A stretch of DNA of 64,000 nt from Vibrio intestinalis (lineage in GTDB: Bacteria > Pseudomonadota > Gammaproteobacteria > Enterobacterales > Vibrionaceae), in NCBI RefSeq assembly GCF_025195085.2, contig NZ_JANAVY020000002.1, positions 62,001 to 126,000 of the forward strand. The letters run 5' to 3'. Below, one piece after another: positions 39,602 to 50,300 of this stretch. Numbering within the stretch: position 1 is the first letter of the stretch; the number at the start of each line of letters is the position of its first letter. The translations under genes were made by a program, and so were the position numbers. The notes under the pieces were generated by a model. It searched no databases, was not told where the DNA came from, and saw only the letters and a list, made by a program, of their open reading frames with translations.

Positions 39602-40313
39602 CGTCATATTGATCGATGATGAACCATCAGCGATTCAAGCAATAGAGAGCACGCTTAAAAGCTTAGATGGCATTGAAATTATTGGATGCTATACAAACTC
39701 AGATGAAGGAATAAGTGCAATATTAGAACTCAAGCCAGACGTCGTTTTCTTAGATATTGAAATGCCAATACATAATGGCTTAACTGTCGCTAAGATAACC
39801 GAGCACATCGAATATAGTTTAGTCTATATCACAGCTTACCCCGGGCACGCTCTCTCTGCATTTGAAACGAACGTAACCGACTATATACTAAAGCCTGTTC
39901 GCCCGTCTCGCTTGATTCAATGCATAGGAAAGATACATAAACGCTCGTCATCGGTTAACACAAAAACTGTTCTTGCAGTCTCTGATGGAGCGACCACATA
40001 CAATTTAGACTACCAATACATTAACTTAATAGAGAGCTTAGGGCGCTATCAACAGATACATTTGACGCCATTAGGAGCAAAAACAATCGAACAAGAGAGA
40101 ATTGTTGTTGAACAGAGTATTTCAAGCTTTGAAGAACAATTGCCGCAAACAGAATTTTATAGAGTTCATCGCAGCTATATCATTCGTCTAGATAGAGTAA
40201 AAAAAATCATCTCTCGAGACCGAAATAAGTTCATCACGTTACAAGATTTTAGTGATGTTATTCCGGTCTCCCGCTCCAAATTCAAAGAGCTGTCAGATCA
40301 ATATTTGGTTTAG
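39594..40313 (+). CDS. LytTR-family response regulator
   Basis: The 239-residue protein has a receiver domain with phospho-acceptor D54 (VVFLDIEMP), acidic pocket LIDDE at 6-10 and the conserved lysine in YILKPVRP, then a LytTR DNA-binding domain (about 135-239) with FYRVHRSYIIRLDRVKKI. It overlaps the kinase gene by 8 bp. By family knowledge it should bind direct repeats such as those at 38235-38267 and act on the adhesin and on its own operon. Confidence 0.92.
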   Translation: MLNVILIDDEPSAIQAIESTLKSLDGIEIIGCYTNSDEGISAILELKPDVVFLDIEMPIHNGLTVAKITEHIEYSLVYITAYPGHALSAFETNVTDYILKPVRPSRLIQCIGKIHKRSSSVNTKTVLAVSDGATTYNLDYQYINLIESLGRYQQIHLTPLGAKTIEQERIVVEQSISSFEEQLPQTEFYRVHRSYIIRLDRVKKIISRDRNKFITLQDFSDVIPVSRSKFKELSDQYLV

Positions 40314-40322
40314 TGAGTCTTA

Positions 40323-40775
40323 TCAAAACCAGCGTTCGAATGCACTCTTATCCAGCTGCTTAAATGCTCGGTTAAGAATGATCGCTAGCTCTTTATAACG
40401 TGGCTTAGCTTTCAAAGGCTCTAATGCAAAGCCTGACTCTAAGATTTTTTGATGCAGCTCGCGATACCAACCAGCTAAAGGGCGCGGTAATTCAGTGTTC
40501 GCGCGATTGCCCAACCACCAAATACCTTGTACCGGCATACTTATCGCAAAAATCGCGATGATGACCGCTTGAGGCATAGCTTGATAGTTTCCAAACGTCA
40601 TTTGTGTCAGCACACTGATTGCTGCAATTGCAGGCATGACTTTCATACCAAAGCGCGTGGCTTTGATAATACGCAACTCCGGAAACATAGGAGCCAGCTC
40701 TTTCTTCATTGGCCAAGTATCCATGTACTTTTGACCATCACGTAAGCTGTGAACGATACCGACTTTATTATTCAT
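40323..40775 (-). CDS. yfbV: YfbV (UPF0208) membrane protein
   Basis: The 150-residue protein has two central membrane helices (about 45-85) and the family segments [13 protein letters not shown] and [14 protein letters not shown]. YfbV is an inner-membrane protein; in E. coli it has been tied to insulation of the Ter macrodomain. It is divergent from ackA-pta, as in E. coli, and converges with the response regulator gene at only 9 bp. Confidence 0.93.
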   Translation of the reverse strand: MNNKVGIVHSLRDGQKYMDTWPMKKELAPMFPELRIIKATRFGMKVMPAIAAISVLTQMTFGNYQAMPQAVIIAIFAISMPVQGIWWLGNRANTELPRPLAGWYRELHQKILESGFALEPLKAKPRYKELAIILNRAFKQLDKSAFERWF

Positions 40776-41141
40776 AGCACTCTCTCACTTCCAGCACAGG
40801 GCATCAAACTAAAAAATAGTTGAAAGTTTCAACTGATAGCGTAAAAAATTGACGAAAGTTAATATTCTTTCAAATTTTTTTTGTTATATTTGTCTATTAT
40901 CGCTATCCTTTGCACACCCTCAATCTCATTGTTGCTGTTATTTACAATTTAGGCAACTTTGAGAGATATCTGCAAGGATTGCACAAGTTGCTTTATTGGT
41001 AAAGCGACCTCTTTTTCACACGGAAATTGAAGTTTTTTTGACCAAGAATAGTACGCAGTTGATAAAAGACTCGGCTATTCTTGTGATTAATTTTTCACCC
41101 TTAACTGATTTTTTGTCAGACGAATAAACAGGTAGTCATAC
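40776..41141. other. yfbV-ackA intergenic region (366 bp)
   Basis: No gene is seen. It holds a candidate ackA promoter, TTGACC (41038-41043), 17 bp, GATAAA (41061-41066). A 9-bp inverted repeat CAAGAATAG/CTATTCTTG (41043-41051 and 41075-41083) spans the same place and could be an operator or a leader hairpin. Confidence 0.45.
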
Positions 41142-42338
41142 ATGTCTAAGCTAGTTTTAGTTTTAAACTGTGGTAGTTCTTCTCTTAAATTTGCTGTTGT
41201 AGATGCGGAAAACGGCGACGAGCATCTATCAGGTCTTGCAGAATGTCTGCACCTTCCTGAAGCGCGTATCAAGTGGAAACTTGATGGTAAACACGAAGCT
41301 CAACTAGGTGCTGGTGCAGCTCACGTAGAAGCACTATCTTTCATGGTAGAAACTATTCTTGCTTCTAAGCCAGAGCTTAAAGCTAACCTAGGCGCTATCG
41401 GTCACCGCGTTGTACACGGTGGTGAGCAGTTCACTCAATCTGCACTGATCACTGATGATGTTCTAAAGGGTATTCAAGACGCTGCGACTTTCGCACCACT
41501 TCACAACCCAGCACACCTTATCGGTATTGAAGCGGCTAAAGTTAACTTCCCAGAGCTTAAGAACGTTGCTGTATTTGACACTGCGTTCCACCAAACTATG
41601 CCTGAGGAATCTTTCCTATACGCTCTTCCATACAACCTATACAAAGAGCACGGCATCCGTCGTTACGGCATGCACGGTACTTCTCACCTGTTCATCACTC
41701 GTGAAGTTGCTAACCTACTAGACAAGCCAGTTGAAGAAGTAAACATCATCAACTGTCACCTAGGTAACGGTGCTTCTGTTTGTGCAATCAAGAACGGCCA
41801 ATCTGTAGATACTTCTATGGGTCTAACTCCTCTTGAAGGTCTAGTAATGGGTACTCGTTGTGGTGATATCGATCCTGCTATCGTATTCCACCTACACGAC
41901 GCTCTAGGTTACTCAGTTGAGCAAATCAACAACATGCTAACTAAAGAGTCTGGTCTTGCTGGTCTAACTGAAGTGACTTCTGACTGTCGTTTCGTTGAAG
42001 ACAACTACGGTGAGAAAGAAGAAGCAACTCGCGCAATGGACGTGTTCTGTCACCGTCTAGCTAAATACGTAGCGGGTTACACAGCTTCAATGGAAGGTCG
42101 TCTAGACGCAATCACTTTCACTGGCGGTATCGGCGAGAACTCTGGCCCAATCCGTGAGATGGTTCTTAACCGTCTAGCTATCTTCGGCATCGAAGTAGAT
42201 GGCGAAGCAAACCTTAAAGCACGTTTCGGTGGTGAAGGTACTATCACTACTGCAAACAGCCGTATCCCAGCAATGGTTATCTCTACTAACGAAGAGCTAG
42301 TAATTGCTGAAGACACTGCACGCCTAACAGGTCTTTAA
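41142..42338 (+). CDS. ackA: Acetate kinase
   Basis: The 398-residue enzyme carries both acetokinase signatures, [12 protein letters not shown] near the N-terminus and the [14 protein letters not shown] region, and the ASKHA phosphate loops ([16 protein letters not shown]). It makes ATP and acetate from acetyl phosphate and ADP, or the reverse. Codon use is highly biased, as in strongly expressed genes. It precedes pta by 135 bp with an internal hairpin between them. Confidence 0.97.
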   Translation: MSKLVLVLNCGSSSLKFAVVDAENGDEHLSGLAECLHLPEARIKWKLDGKHEAQLGAGAAHVEALSFMVETILASKPELKANLGAIGHRVVHGGEQFTQSALITDDVLKGIQDAATFAPLHNPAHLIGIEAAKVNFPELKNVAVFDTAFHQTMPEESFLYALPYNLYKEHGIRRYGMHGTSHLFITREVANLLDKPVEEVNIINCHLGNGASVCAIKNGQSVDTSMGLTPLEGLVMGTRCGDIDPAIVFHLHDALGYSVEQINNMLTKESGLAGLTEVTSDCRFVEDNYGEKEEATRAMDVFCHRLAKYVAGYTASMEGRLDAITFTGGIGENSGPIREMVLNRLAIFGIEVDGEANLKARFGGEGTITTANSRIPAMVISTNEELVIAEDTARLTGL

Positions 42339-42346
42339 TGACTTCT

Positions 42347-42376
42347 CTGGCTAGCCTAATGGCTAGCCAGTTTTCT
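42347..42376 (+). terminator. Hairpin between ackA and pta (attenuator or terminator)
   Basis: CTGGCTAGCC, loop TAAT, GGCTAGCCAG then TTTTCTT is a perfect 10-bp stem with a T-rich tail 8 bp after the ackA stop. It probably reduces pta relative to ackA, or ends an ackA-only transcript. Confidence 0.8.
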
Positions 42377-42473
42377 TCATAAGAAGAATTATAAGGGGCT
42401 TAACTCCTATTCTTTGCCGTGCATGGAATACGTAGTTAAGCTTTGATCACAATAGCTAAAGGTACTTATACGA

Positions 42474-44618
42474 ATGTCTCGTACTATTATGCTTATCCCT
42501 ACTAGCGCTGGTGTTGGTCTAACTAGCGTAAGCATGGGTGTTCTTCGCGCAATGGAGCGCAAGGGCGTTAAAGTTTCTTTCTACAAGCCAATCGCACAAC
42601 CACGTCACGGTGGCGATCAGCCTGATCTGACTTCTACTATCGTTGGTGCAAACAGCGATATGAAGATCGGCGAACCTATGCAAATGTCTGTTGCTGAGAG
42701 CCTAATCGGTAACGACAACATGGACGAGCTGTTAGAAACTGTTGTTGAACGTTACAACCAAATCAATAGCGATGCGGACGTAACGCTTATCGAAGGTCTT
42801 GTACCTACTCGTAAGCACCCATTCGCAAACCAAGTGAACGCTGAAATTGCAGCAACACTTGGCGCTGAAATCGTAATGGTTGCAACTCCGGGTACTGACA
42901 ACCCAGCACAACTTAAAGAGCGTATCGAAGTAGCATGTTCTAACTTCGGCGGCACTAAGAACAAAAACATCTCAGGCGTTATCATCAACAAACTTAACGC
43001 TCCTGTAGATGAAGCTGGCCGTACTCGCCCTGACCTATCTGAAATCTTTGACGATGCAGACAGCGCGAAGCAAAACGAAATGAAAGTGATGGAAATCTTC
43101 AACACTTCTCCAATTCGTGTACTAGGTTGCGTGCCATGGAGCATTGACCTAATTGCTACTCGTGCAGTAGACATGGCGTCGCATCTTAAAGCTGACATCA
43201 TCAACGAAGGTGACATCAATACTCGTCGTATTAAGAGCATCACTTTCTGTGCACGTTCTCTGCCAAACATGATTGAGCACTTCAAACCAGGCTCTCTACT
43301 TGTAACTTCAGCAGACCGTCCAGACGTTATCGTTGCAGCAGCACTTGCAGCAATGAACGGTGTTGATATCGGTGCAGTACTTCTAACTGGCGGTTACGAC
43401 ATGCCAGAAGAGATTGCAACGCTATGTAAGCCAGCTTTCGAAACTGGTCTACCACTATTCAAAGCACAAGGTAACACTTGGCAGACTTCTCTGAACCTTC
43501 AAAGCTTCAGCCTAGAAGTACCTGCAGACGATAAAGAGCGTATCGAGTTCATCAACGAGCACGTTGCTGGTCACATCGACGGTAACTGGATCGAGTCTAT
43601 GACTGAAGGTACTCAGAAGTCTCGTCGTCTAAGCCCACCGGCATTCCGTTACCAACTAACTGAGTTCGCTCGTAAAGCTGGTAAGCGTATCGTTCTTCCT
43701 GAAGGTGATGAGCCACGTACAGTAAAAGCGGCAGCTATCTGTGCTGAACGCGGTATTGCTGAATGTGTGCTTCTTGGTAACCCAGAAGAAATCAAACGCG
43801 TTGCTGCTCAACAAGGTGTTGAACTGGGTGCTGGCGTACAAATCATCGATGCTGATTCAGTACGTGAAAACTACGTAGCTCGCCTAGTTGAATTACGTGG
43901 TGCGAAAGGTATGACTGAAGTTGTTGCTCGTGAGAAGCTACAAGATTCAGTATTCCTAGGCACAATGATGCTTGAGAACAACGAAGTTGACGGCCTAGTG
44001 TCTGGTGCTGTTCACACGACTGCGAACACTATCGTTCCTCCGTTCCAAATCATCAAGACTGCACCTAATGCGTCTATCGTATCTTCAGTATTCTTCATGC
44101 TTCTGCCTGACCAAGTACTGGTATACGGTGACTGTGCGATCAACCCAGATCCAACAGCTGAGCAACTTGCTGAAATCGCTATCCAATCTGCTGACTCTGC
44201 AGCAGCATTCGGTATCGACCCTCGCGTTGCAATGATCTCTTACTCTACTGGTGAGTCAGGTAAAGGTGCAGACGTAGATAAAGTACGTGAAGCAACAAAA
44301 CTTGCTCAAGAGAAGCGTCCTGATCTAATCATCGACGGTCCTCTACAGTACGACGCAGCAATCATGGAAAACGTGGCAGCTTCTAAAGCGCCTAACTCTC
44401 CAGTAGCAGGTAAAGCGACTGTATTCGTATTCCCAGATCTAAACACTGGTAACACGACTTACAAAGCGGTACAACGTTCAGCTGACCTAGTATCTATCGG
44501 TCCAATGCTACAAGGTATGCGCAAGCCAGTTAACGATCTGTCTCGCGGTGCACTAGTAGACGATATCGTATACACAATCGCTCTAACAGCAATCCAAGCT
44601 GACCAAGAGCAAAAGTAA
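42474..44618 (+). CDS. pta: Phosphate acetyltransferase
   Basis: This 714-residue protein is the long gammaproteobacterial form: a P-loop/BioD-like N-terminal domain (about 1-200, [15 protein letters not shown]), a DRTGG domain (about 220-330) and the catalytic PTA_PTB domain (about 385-705, with [17 protein letters not shown] and [10 protein letters not shown]). It converts acetyl-CoA and phosphate to acetyl phosphate. Codon use is as biased as in ackA. It ends at a strong terminator. Confidence 0.97.
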   Translation: MSRTIMLIPTSAGVGLTSVSMGVLRAMERKGVKVSFYKPIAQPRHGGDQPDLTSTIVGANSDMKIGEPMQMSVAESLIGNDNMDELLETVVERYNQINSDADVTLIEGLVPTRKHPFANQVNAEIAATLGAEIVMVATPGTDNPAQLKERIEVACSNFGGTKNKNISGVIINKLNAPVDEAGRTRPDLSEIFDDADSAKQNEMKVMEIFNTSPIRVLGCVPWSIDLIATRAVDMASHLKADIINEGDINTRRIKSITFCARSLPNMIEHFKPGSLLVTSADRPDVIVAAALAAMNGVDIGAVLLTGGYDMPEEIATLCKPAFETGLPLFKAQGNTWQTSLNLQSFSLEVPADDKERIEFINEHVAGHIDGNWIESMTEGTQKSRRLSPPAFRYQLTEFARKAGKRIVLPEGDEPRTVKAAAICAERGIAECVLLGNPEEIKRVAAQQGVELGAGVQIIDADSVRENYVARLVELRGAKGMTEVVAREKLQDSVFLGTMMLENNEVDGLVSGAVHTTANTIVPPFQIIKTAPNASIVSSVFFMLLPDQVLVYGDCAINPDPTAEQLAEIAIQSADSAAAFGIDPRVAMISYSTGESGKGADVDKVREATKLAQEKRPDLIIDGPLQYDAAIMENVAASKAPNSPVAGKATVFVFPDLNTGNTTYKAVQRSADLVSIGPMLQGMRKPVNDLSRGALVDDIVYTIALTAIQADQEQK

Positions 44619-44643
44619 TTCTGCAATTACTTGATTGATTGAG

Positions 44644-44672
44644 AAAGCCCTCGCACTGCGAGGGCTTTTTGT
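44644..44672 (+). terminator. Rho-independent terminator after pta
   Basis: AAAGCCCTCGC, loop ACT, GCGAGGGCTTT then TT, 25 bp past the stop. Confidence 0.94.
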
Positions 44673-44758
44673 TTGTCTAGAACTTGAGCTTAACTGTTGA
44701 ATTTATAAATACGCAAATATACAATACATCGTTCCAGTCGCTACTAACATAAGCTTCT

Positions 44759-45775
44759 ATGTCAGATTCCATTAACAGTCAGTCATCCATCCGTGAGCGC
44801 GTACTCAAATCTGTCAGCCTTATGATTGCTACGTTCGTTGCGATCGTCGCTATAGTCAACCTGTTTATCACACACAATTATTTACTTGCTACTGTCGAGG
44901 CATCAATCAGTGGTTTGTTTATTTGGATGCATTATAAAATATGCAAATTTCAGCCATTAACGTGGCAGCCTGCTGTGGGTGCACTATTAATTACCTTTGG
45001 GTTATTACATGGCTTTAATACGGCCCCCGAGAATACTAACATTATTTTTTGGGCATACCCCCTCCCAGCCTTATACCAGCTGTTTTTTAGCCGAACAATT
45101 GGAGCAGTAAGTACATTCTCTATGTTAGGTGGGATCATACTTATCTACTACCCTGAAGCCATTTTCCAATTTGAAGTTTCTCATTCACTGATTAACTTTA
45201 TACTGCCTTATATCATGATCTGGGCTGTCGCTTATAACCACGAAGGTATTCACCTATCTATACAAGAAGAACTAGCGAACCTTGCACGAACCGACAACCT
45301 TACAGGCTGCCTAAATCGACGCGCTTTGACACAAGACTGGAACAATATATCTCAACATACTGGTCAGTACCTTCTTCATATAGATTTGGACGATTTTAAG
45401 GCCATCAACGATTGCTATGGGCACGAAGCCGGTGATTTAGCCTTAAAAACATTCACTTCAGTCGCCCAACGCGTACTAGAAAATAGTCAATGCTATCGTG
45501 TTGGAGGAGAGGAATTTTGTCTTCTATTCCGTTCAGATAGCAACAATGATGCTTTAGAGCTTTCACAAAATTTGGGCTTAACCCTTAGAGAAACAACTAT
45601 CCACGTAAGCAATGGCGACATTAACGTTACGCTTAGTGGTGGATTGCTACCATTAGCGGCTAATGAAGTTTGGCCTTTAGATGTCGCGATAAAAGCAGCC
45701 GATGAAGCGACATATCAAGCGAAGAATGCAGGTAAGAATCGCATTGTATTCTGCCCGCAGGCTAAAGATAACTAG
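44759..45775 (+). CDS. Membrane diguanylate cyclase (GGDEF), first of a tandem pair
   Basis: This 338-residue protein has about six membrane helices (residues 18-165) and a GGDEF domain (about 175-335) with the active-site GGEEF at 249-253 and metal ligand in HIDLDDFKAIND. It should make c-di-GMP. The product-inhibition I-site RxxD is absent at its usual place (the residues before GGEEF are NSQCYRV). The membrane part begins with FITHNY and ends with a LINF...IW segment shared with the next gene and with the LytS-type kinase upstream. The signal is unknown. Confidence 0.92.
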   Translation: MSDSINSQSSIRERVLKSVSLMIATFVAIVAIVNLFITHNYLLATVEASISGLFIWMHYKICKFQPLTWQPAVGALLITFGLLHGFNTAPENTNIIFWAYPLPALYQLFFSRTIGAVSTFSMLGGIILIYYPEAIFQFEVSHSLINFILPYIMIWAVAYNHEGIHLSIQEELANLARTDNLTGCLNRRALTQDWNNISQHTGQYLLHIDLDDFKAINDCYGHEAGDLALKTFTSVAQRVLENSQCYRVGGEEFCLLFRSDSNNDALELSQNLGLTLRETTIHVSNGDINVTLSGGLLPLAANEVWPLDVAIKAADEATYQAKNAGKNRIVFCPQAKDN

Positions 45776-45889
45776 CAATAATGCTGTAGATAAACTATCC
45801 GCAGAACACGACGCAATTAAGTTTCGCTTGGATTTATTACTCTAATCTATATATCATCAATTCTTTAACAACAATGTTAATGAATTGAT

Positions 45890-46897
45890 ATGTCTAATCC
45901 TGATACCGACACTCTCGCCCCTTATCGTCAACGAGCGCTTGTTCTACAAGTCACCAGTATCGTTTTTGGCATCATCATGATGTTTAGTGTTGTGCTAAAC
46001 TTTTTCATTACTCACAATTATCCAGTTGGCACCAGTGCTCTAATCTATAGCTCCTTCTGTATTTACATCTATTTGCAAATTAAGCGCGATAATCTCAAGC
46101 GTTGGTATTTCTATGGTAATACTATTTATCTAACCATAATGATGTTAAACAGTTTGATTACTGTTCCAATAAATTCAGGTGTTATATTTGCTTTTATTTG
46201 CTTGCCTGCCATTTACTACATCTTTTTGAACTTTCGCTACGCAACGCTATTTACTGCCCTGCTGTTTATCACTATTGTTCCGATCATCTGGTTAAAGATG
46301 ACTACCTATTTCACACTGATAAACTTTGCTTTGGTTTATGCCGCCATATGGACCATTTCTCATCTGCATGAGTTAACTCGCCAGAGGCAAAGTGAGCAGT
46401 TGGAATATCAAGCGACTCATGACCCGCTCTCTGGGCTACAAAACCGATTAGCGCTAGAGCGTGCAATAGAGCATTTACAAAAGTCTGGTTGTCAGTATCA
46501 CTTGCTTTACATCGACATTGATCACTTCAAAAAAATCAATGACCAATACAGCCACATTGCAGGAGATGGTGTTTTGCAGCAAACCGCAGCGACGCTTAAA
46601 GCAGTGACGGGAAATAGCCAGCTATACCGTATTGGTGGGGAAGAATTCCTTTGTCTTGTCTTAGCTGAAGATTGCAGTGATGTGGCTATGCTAGCAGAGC
46701 GCGTTAGAAAAACTTTTGACGACACTCATTATCGATATCATCAAACCGCAATCCACTTTACGGTTAGTATAGGTGTGAGCTGCTCAAGCCCAGATACCGA
46801 ATTTGATTCAACTCTACATCTTGCCGATAAAGCTTTATATCGCGCCAAGAAGCAAGGGCGCAACCAAGTCTGCTTTGATGACGCTATAGAGCAATAA
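45890..46897 (+). CDS. Membrane diguanylate cyclase (GGDEF), second of a tandem pair
   Basis: The 335-residue protein mirrors its neighbour: about six membrane helices (20-165), then a GGDEF domain with GGEEF at 249-253, the same residue numbers as in the first copy, and IDIDHFKKIND as metal site. No I-site (NSQLYRI before GGEEF). Shared start (FITHNY) and spacing indicate that the two came from a tandem duplication, with later divergence. It should make c-di-GMP. Confidence 0.92.
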   Translation: MSNPDTDTLAPYRQRALVLQVTSIVFGIIMMFSVVLNFFITHNYPVGTSALIYSSFCIYIYLQIKRDNLKRWYFYGNTIYLTIMMLNSLITVPINSGVIFAFICLPAIYYIFLNFRYATLFTALLFITIVPIIWLKMTTYFTLINFALVYAAIWTISHLHELTRQRQSEQLEYQATHDPLSGLQNRLALERAIEHLQKSGCQYHLLYIDIDHFKKINDQYSHIAGDGVLQQTAATLKAVTGNSQLYRIGGEEFLCLVLAEDCSDVAMLAERVRKTFDDTHYRYHQTAIHFTVSIGVSCSSPDTEFDSTLHLADKALYRAKKQGRNQVCFDDAIEQ

Positions 46898-46994
46898 AAT
46901 TAAGTAAACTTTACTCTCTCTTTCCTCGTATCTATTTAGCAAATAAAGGAACCTTTAACCATAATTAACCTGAGGGAATTATGAGGCGAACGAT

Positions 46995-47246
46995 ATGAAA
47001 AACGAACTGGATCCGACCAAGGTGTTACACGCCTACGAATGTGTGATGAACAATGGATCTCCTACCGAGCACGGCAAGATATACGAAGGCGTTGAAGCTT
47101 TCTCAGACTATGATGGCTATAACGTTTACTTGCGCGGTAATGGTGTACAGCTCAAAGTCGGCTTTCATAACACTTACCACCTTGAATATGATCAAGAGCA
47201 CCTACGTGATAGTTTTTTGAAAAAAATAGCCACACTGGCTAAATAG
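46995..47246 (+). CDS. DUF3081-like small cytoplasmic protein
   Basis: This 83-residue protein starts MKNELDPTKVLHAYECV and has the segment GKIYEGVEAFSDYDGYNVYL, which I recognise as a small family found in vibrios and relatives (DUF3081 type). No signal peptide or membrane helix. It starts 97 bp after the second GGDEF gene, with a GGCGA site upstream. Function unknown. Confidence 0.75.
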   Translation: MKNELDPTKVLHAYECVMNNGSPTEHGKIYEGVEAFSDYDGYNVYLRGNGVQLKVGFHNTYHLEYDQEHLRDSFLKKIATLAK

Positions 47247-47295
47247 GCTGACTTCCTCACCTACTTCCATTAGCTAATACCACCACCCATATTAA

Positions 47296-47321
47296 GCAAA
47301 AGCCCCGATAATTCGGGGCTT
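47296..47321 (-). terminator. Rho-independent terminator after the RND efflux genes
   Basis: AAGCCCCGA, loop TAAT, TCGGGGCTT followed on the minus strand by TTGCTTAAT. It lies 20 bp past the efflux pump stop and also faces the DUF3081-like gene. Confidence 0.8.
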
Positions 47322-47340
47322 AGTTCGTTTATACGGATAG

Positions 47341-50300
47341 CTACTGCACTACTTTCACTTTGAAAAACAGCGCGTAGAACAGCGGTATCACCACTAACGT
47401 CAAGATCGTGGCAAACAGCAAACCAAACATAATGGTTACCGCCATACTCTTGAAGAACGGATCGACAAGCAGCGGCGCAACACCCAGTATGGTGGTCAAC
47501 GCGCCCAATAATACCGGACGCGCACGGCTGGTTGCTGCATCGATAATGGCATGATACGCCACCTTACCTTGTGCGATTTCTACATCTGCTTGGTCAACCA
47601 ATACAATGGCGTTTTTCACCATCATGCCAATCAGGCTCAAGAAACCAAGAATCGCCATAAACTCGAATGGTGTTTGGAACACAATCAAGCCAAAGGTGAC
47701 ACCAATAACCGCCAGTGGCGCAGTTAACCAAATCACTAATGGTTGACGAATAGCGTTGAACATAAAGATCACCGACAAAATCATCGCTGCAAACCCATAA
47801 GGTGCAGAAATCACCAAGCCTTGGTTTGCATCTTTCGACGCTTTATATTCACCATACCAAGTCAGCTCATAGCCCGGTGGTAGCTCTATTGCTTCAACTT
47901 GCGTTCTTACCTGATTAAACGCATCAGATGTTAATACGCCCGGAGCCGGATCTGCCTGCACCAAGATGGTTGGCATTCTATCGATACGACGTAGCATCGC
48001 GTCTTGCCAAACCACATCCACTGAATCAACCAACTGGCTAACCGGAATATAACTACCTGCTACTTGGCTATACACTTCGGTGTTTTCCACCGCGCGTTGA
48101 TGATCGCGTTCAGCCTGTGGCGCTCGCACAACAATCGGAATCAAGTCGTTACCTTCACGGTAGACCGCCACATTTTGACCATTCAGCGTTTGCGCGATGG
48201 CTTGATTAATCTCTTGCGCGGTTAAACCGAAGCGCTGCGCTTTTTCCACTGAGTAAACAGGCTCAAGCACTGGCACTTGTTGACGCCAATCATCTTGAAC
48301 CGCAATCAAATTCGCATCTGCTAGCATGATCGCTTTCGCTTGCTCTGCAAGTTGGCGCAGCACTGCACTGTCTGGGCCTTTAAAGCCAGCTTCAATCTTT
48401 TTACCGCCGCCACGACCCAACATAAACTTCCATACTTTGATTGAAGCGTCTGGGTATTTGGCTGATAGCTCATCTTGCAACTCACCTAACATCGGTGCGA
48501 TTTTTTTGTAATCGTCAATATCAATCAGCAACTGGCCATAAGCGGTATTGCGCGCTTCTGGTGAATAAGTCAGCATAAAGCGCAAGCCACCACCGCCAAT
48601 AAAGCTAGCAATATTGGTCACGCCTTCTTTCGCTTTTACATCTTGCTCAATACTCTCCACAACGCGCTCTGTGCGGCTGATGTCCGAACCTTGAGGCAAA
48701 TAGACGTCTACAACAAATTGCGGGCGCTGAGAGTCTGGCATAAAGCCTGGTGGCACATATTTCAGACTGAACACGGCAATCGCCATTAGACCAACTAACA
48801 TTGCCAAACTCATCATGCGATATTTCAGTACCCATGCCAGCAAGGCTTTGTACAGTGACATCATTTTGCCAACTTTCACGCCGCCTTTTGTTACTTTAAC
48901 TTTCAAGAAATCAAAGCAAAGCATTGGTGTAACCGTGACGGCAAACACCCAACTAAGCAGCATTGAGTATAGAATTACCCAAAAGAGAGAGCCGGCATAC
49001 TCACCCATATCAGAAGGGGATAAGCCAATCGCGCTAAAGGCACAGATGCCCACAACAGTACCGCCAAGTAGAGGCCACTTAGTCGAATCCACAACCTCCG
49101 AGACGATAGTTTGCTTATCTTCATCCGGATTTTGCTGCAAACGAACCAAAATGCCATCGGTGACGACAATCGCGTTGTCCACCAACATACCAAGCGCGAT
49201 AATCAGCGCCCCCAGTGAGATACGCTGCATGGCAATGTCTTCGATAAACATAATGCACAGCGTGCCTGCAACGGTAAGTAACAGCACAAACCCGATGATG
49301 ATGCCCGAGCGCACGCCCATAAACAGCAATAGCACCACAAATACAATCCCGACCGCAGCTATCAGGTTATCAATGAAGTTGGCAACTGAAGCGCGTACCG
49401 AGTCTGACTGCATCGAAATAACATGCAGATCCATACCAAGTGGACGCTGATCTTCTAACTCAGCCAAACGCACTTTTACCGCGTCACCCATATCAACCAC
49501 GTTACCGCCAGTGACGTTGGAAATACCAAAGCCAATCGCCCGTTCGCCGTTGTAACGCATCAGCATGCTTGCTGGCTCTTGGTAGCCACGAGTAACCGTT
49601 GCTATGTCACCTAAACGCATCACCGCGCGATCTTGTCCAACACTGATTGGCAGTTGGCGTAAGTGCTCAAACGACAACACAGAAGTACTCGGAATAACCG
49701 GAATACGCATATCGTTAGCATCGATAGTACCAGCCACCGTTACCATGCTCTGCTTTTGAAGCACTTGCAAAACTTGCTGCGCCGACACGCCGAATTTAGC
49801 CAAACGTTCGCTCGAAATCTCAACAAAAATGGTCTCTTGGCGCTCTGCTAGTGTGGCGGTTTTGGCTACGCCATCCACCAGCACTAAATCACGTCTTAAC
49901 TGGTCAACGTAATCTTGCAGCTGTTTGTCGCTGTAACCTTCACCGGTTACAGCAAAAAACAGTGCGTATACGTCAGCAAAGTCATCGTTGACCATAGGTG
50001 CACCTGCACCCGGTGGTAGCATACGCTGGGCGTCACTAATCTTACGGCGCAGCTTATCCCACACTTGCTGTAGCTCAGCCGCACTGCCTGCAAATTCCAG
50101 TTTAATTTCAACCGTGACCTCAGACATGCCTTGCTTAGAGACCGACTTTACCTCTTTGAGCTCTTGTAGAGACTGCACTGCCCCTTCAATAACGTCGGTC
50201 ACTTCATCGGACACTTCTTGCGCTGTAGCACCGGGATATGCCGTGTTAATCACCGCTTGGCGAATCACGAACTCAGGATCTTCAAAACGGCCAAGTTTTA

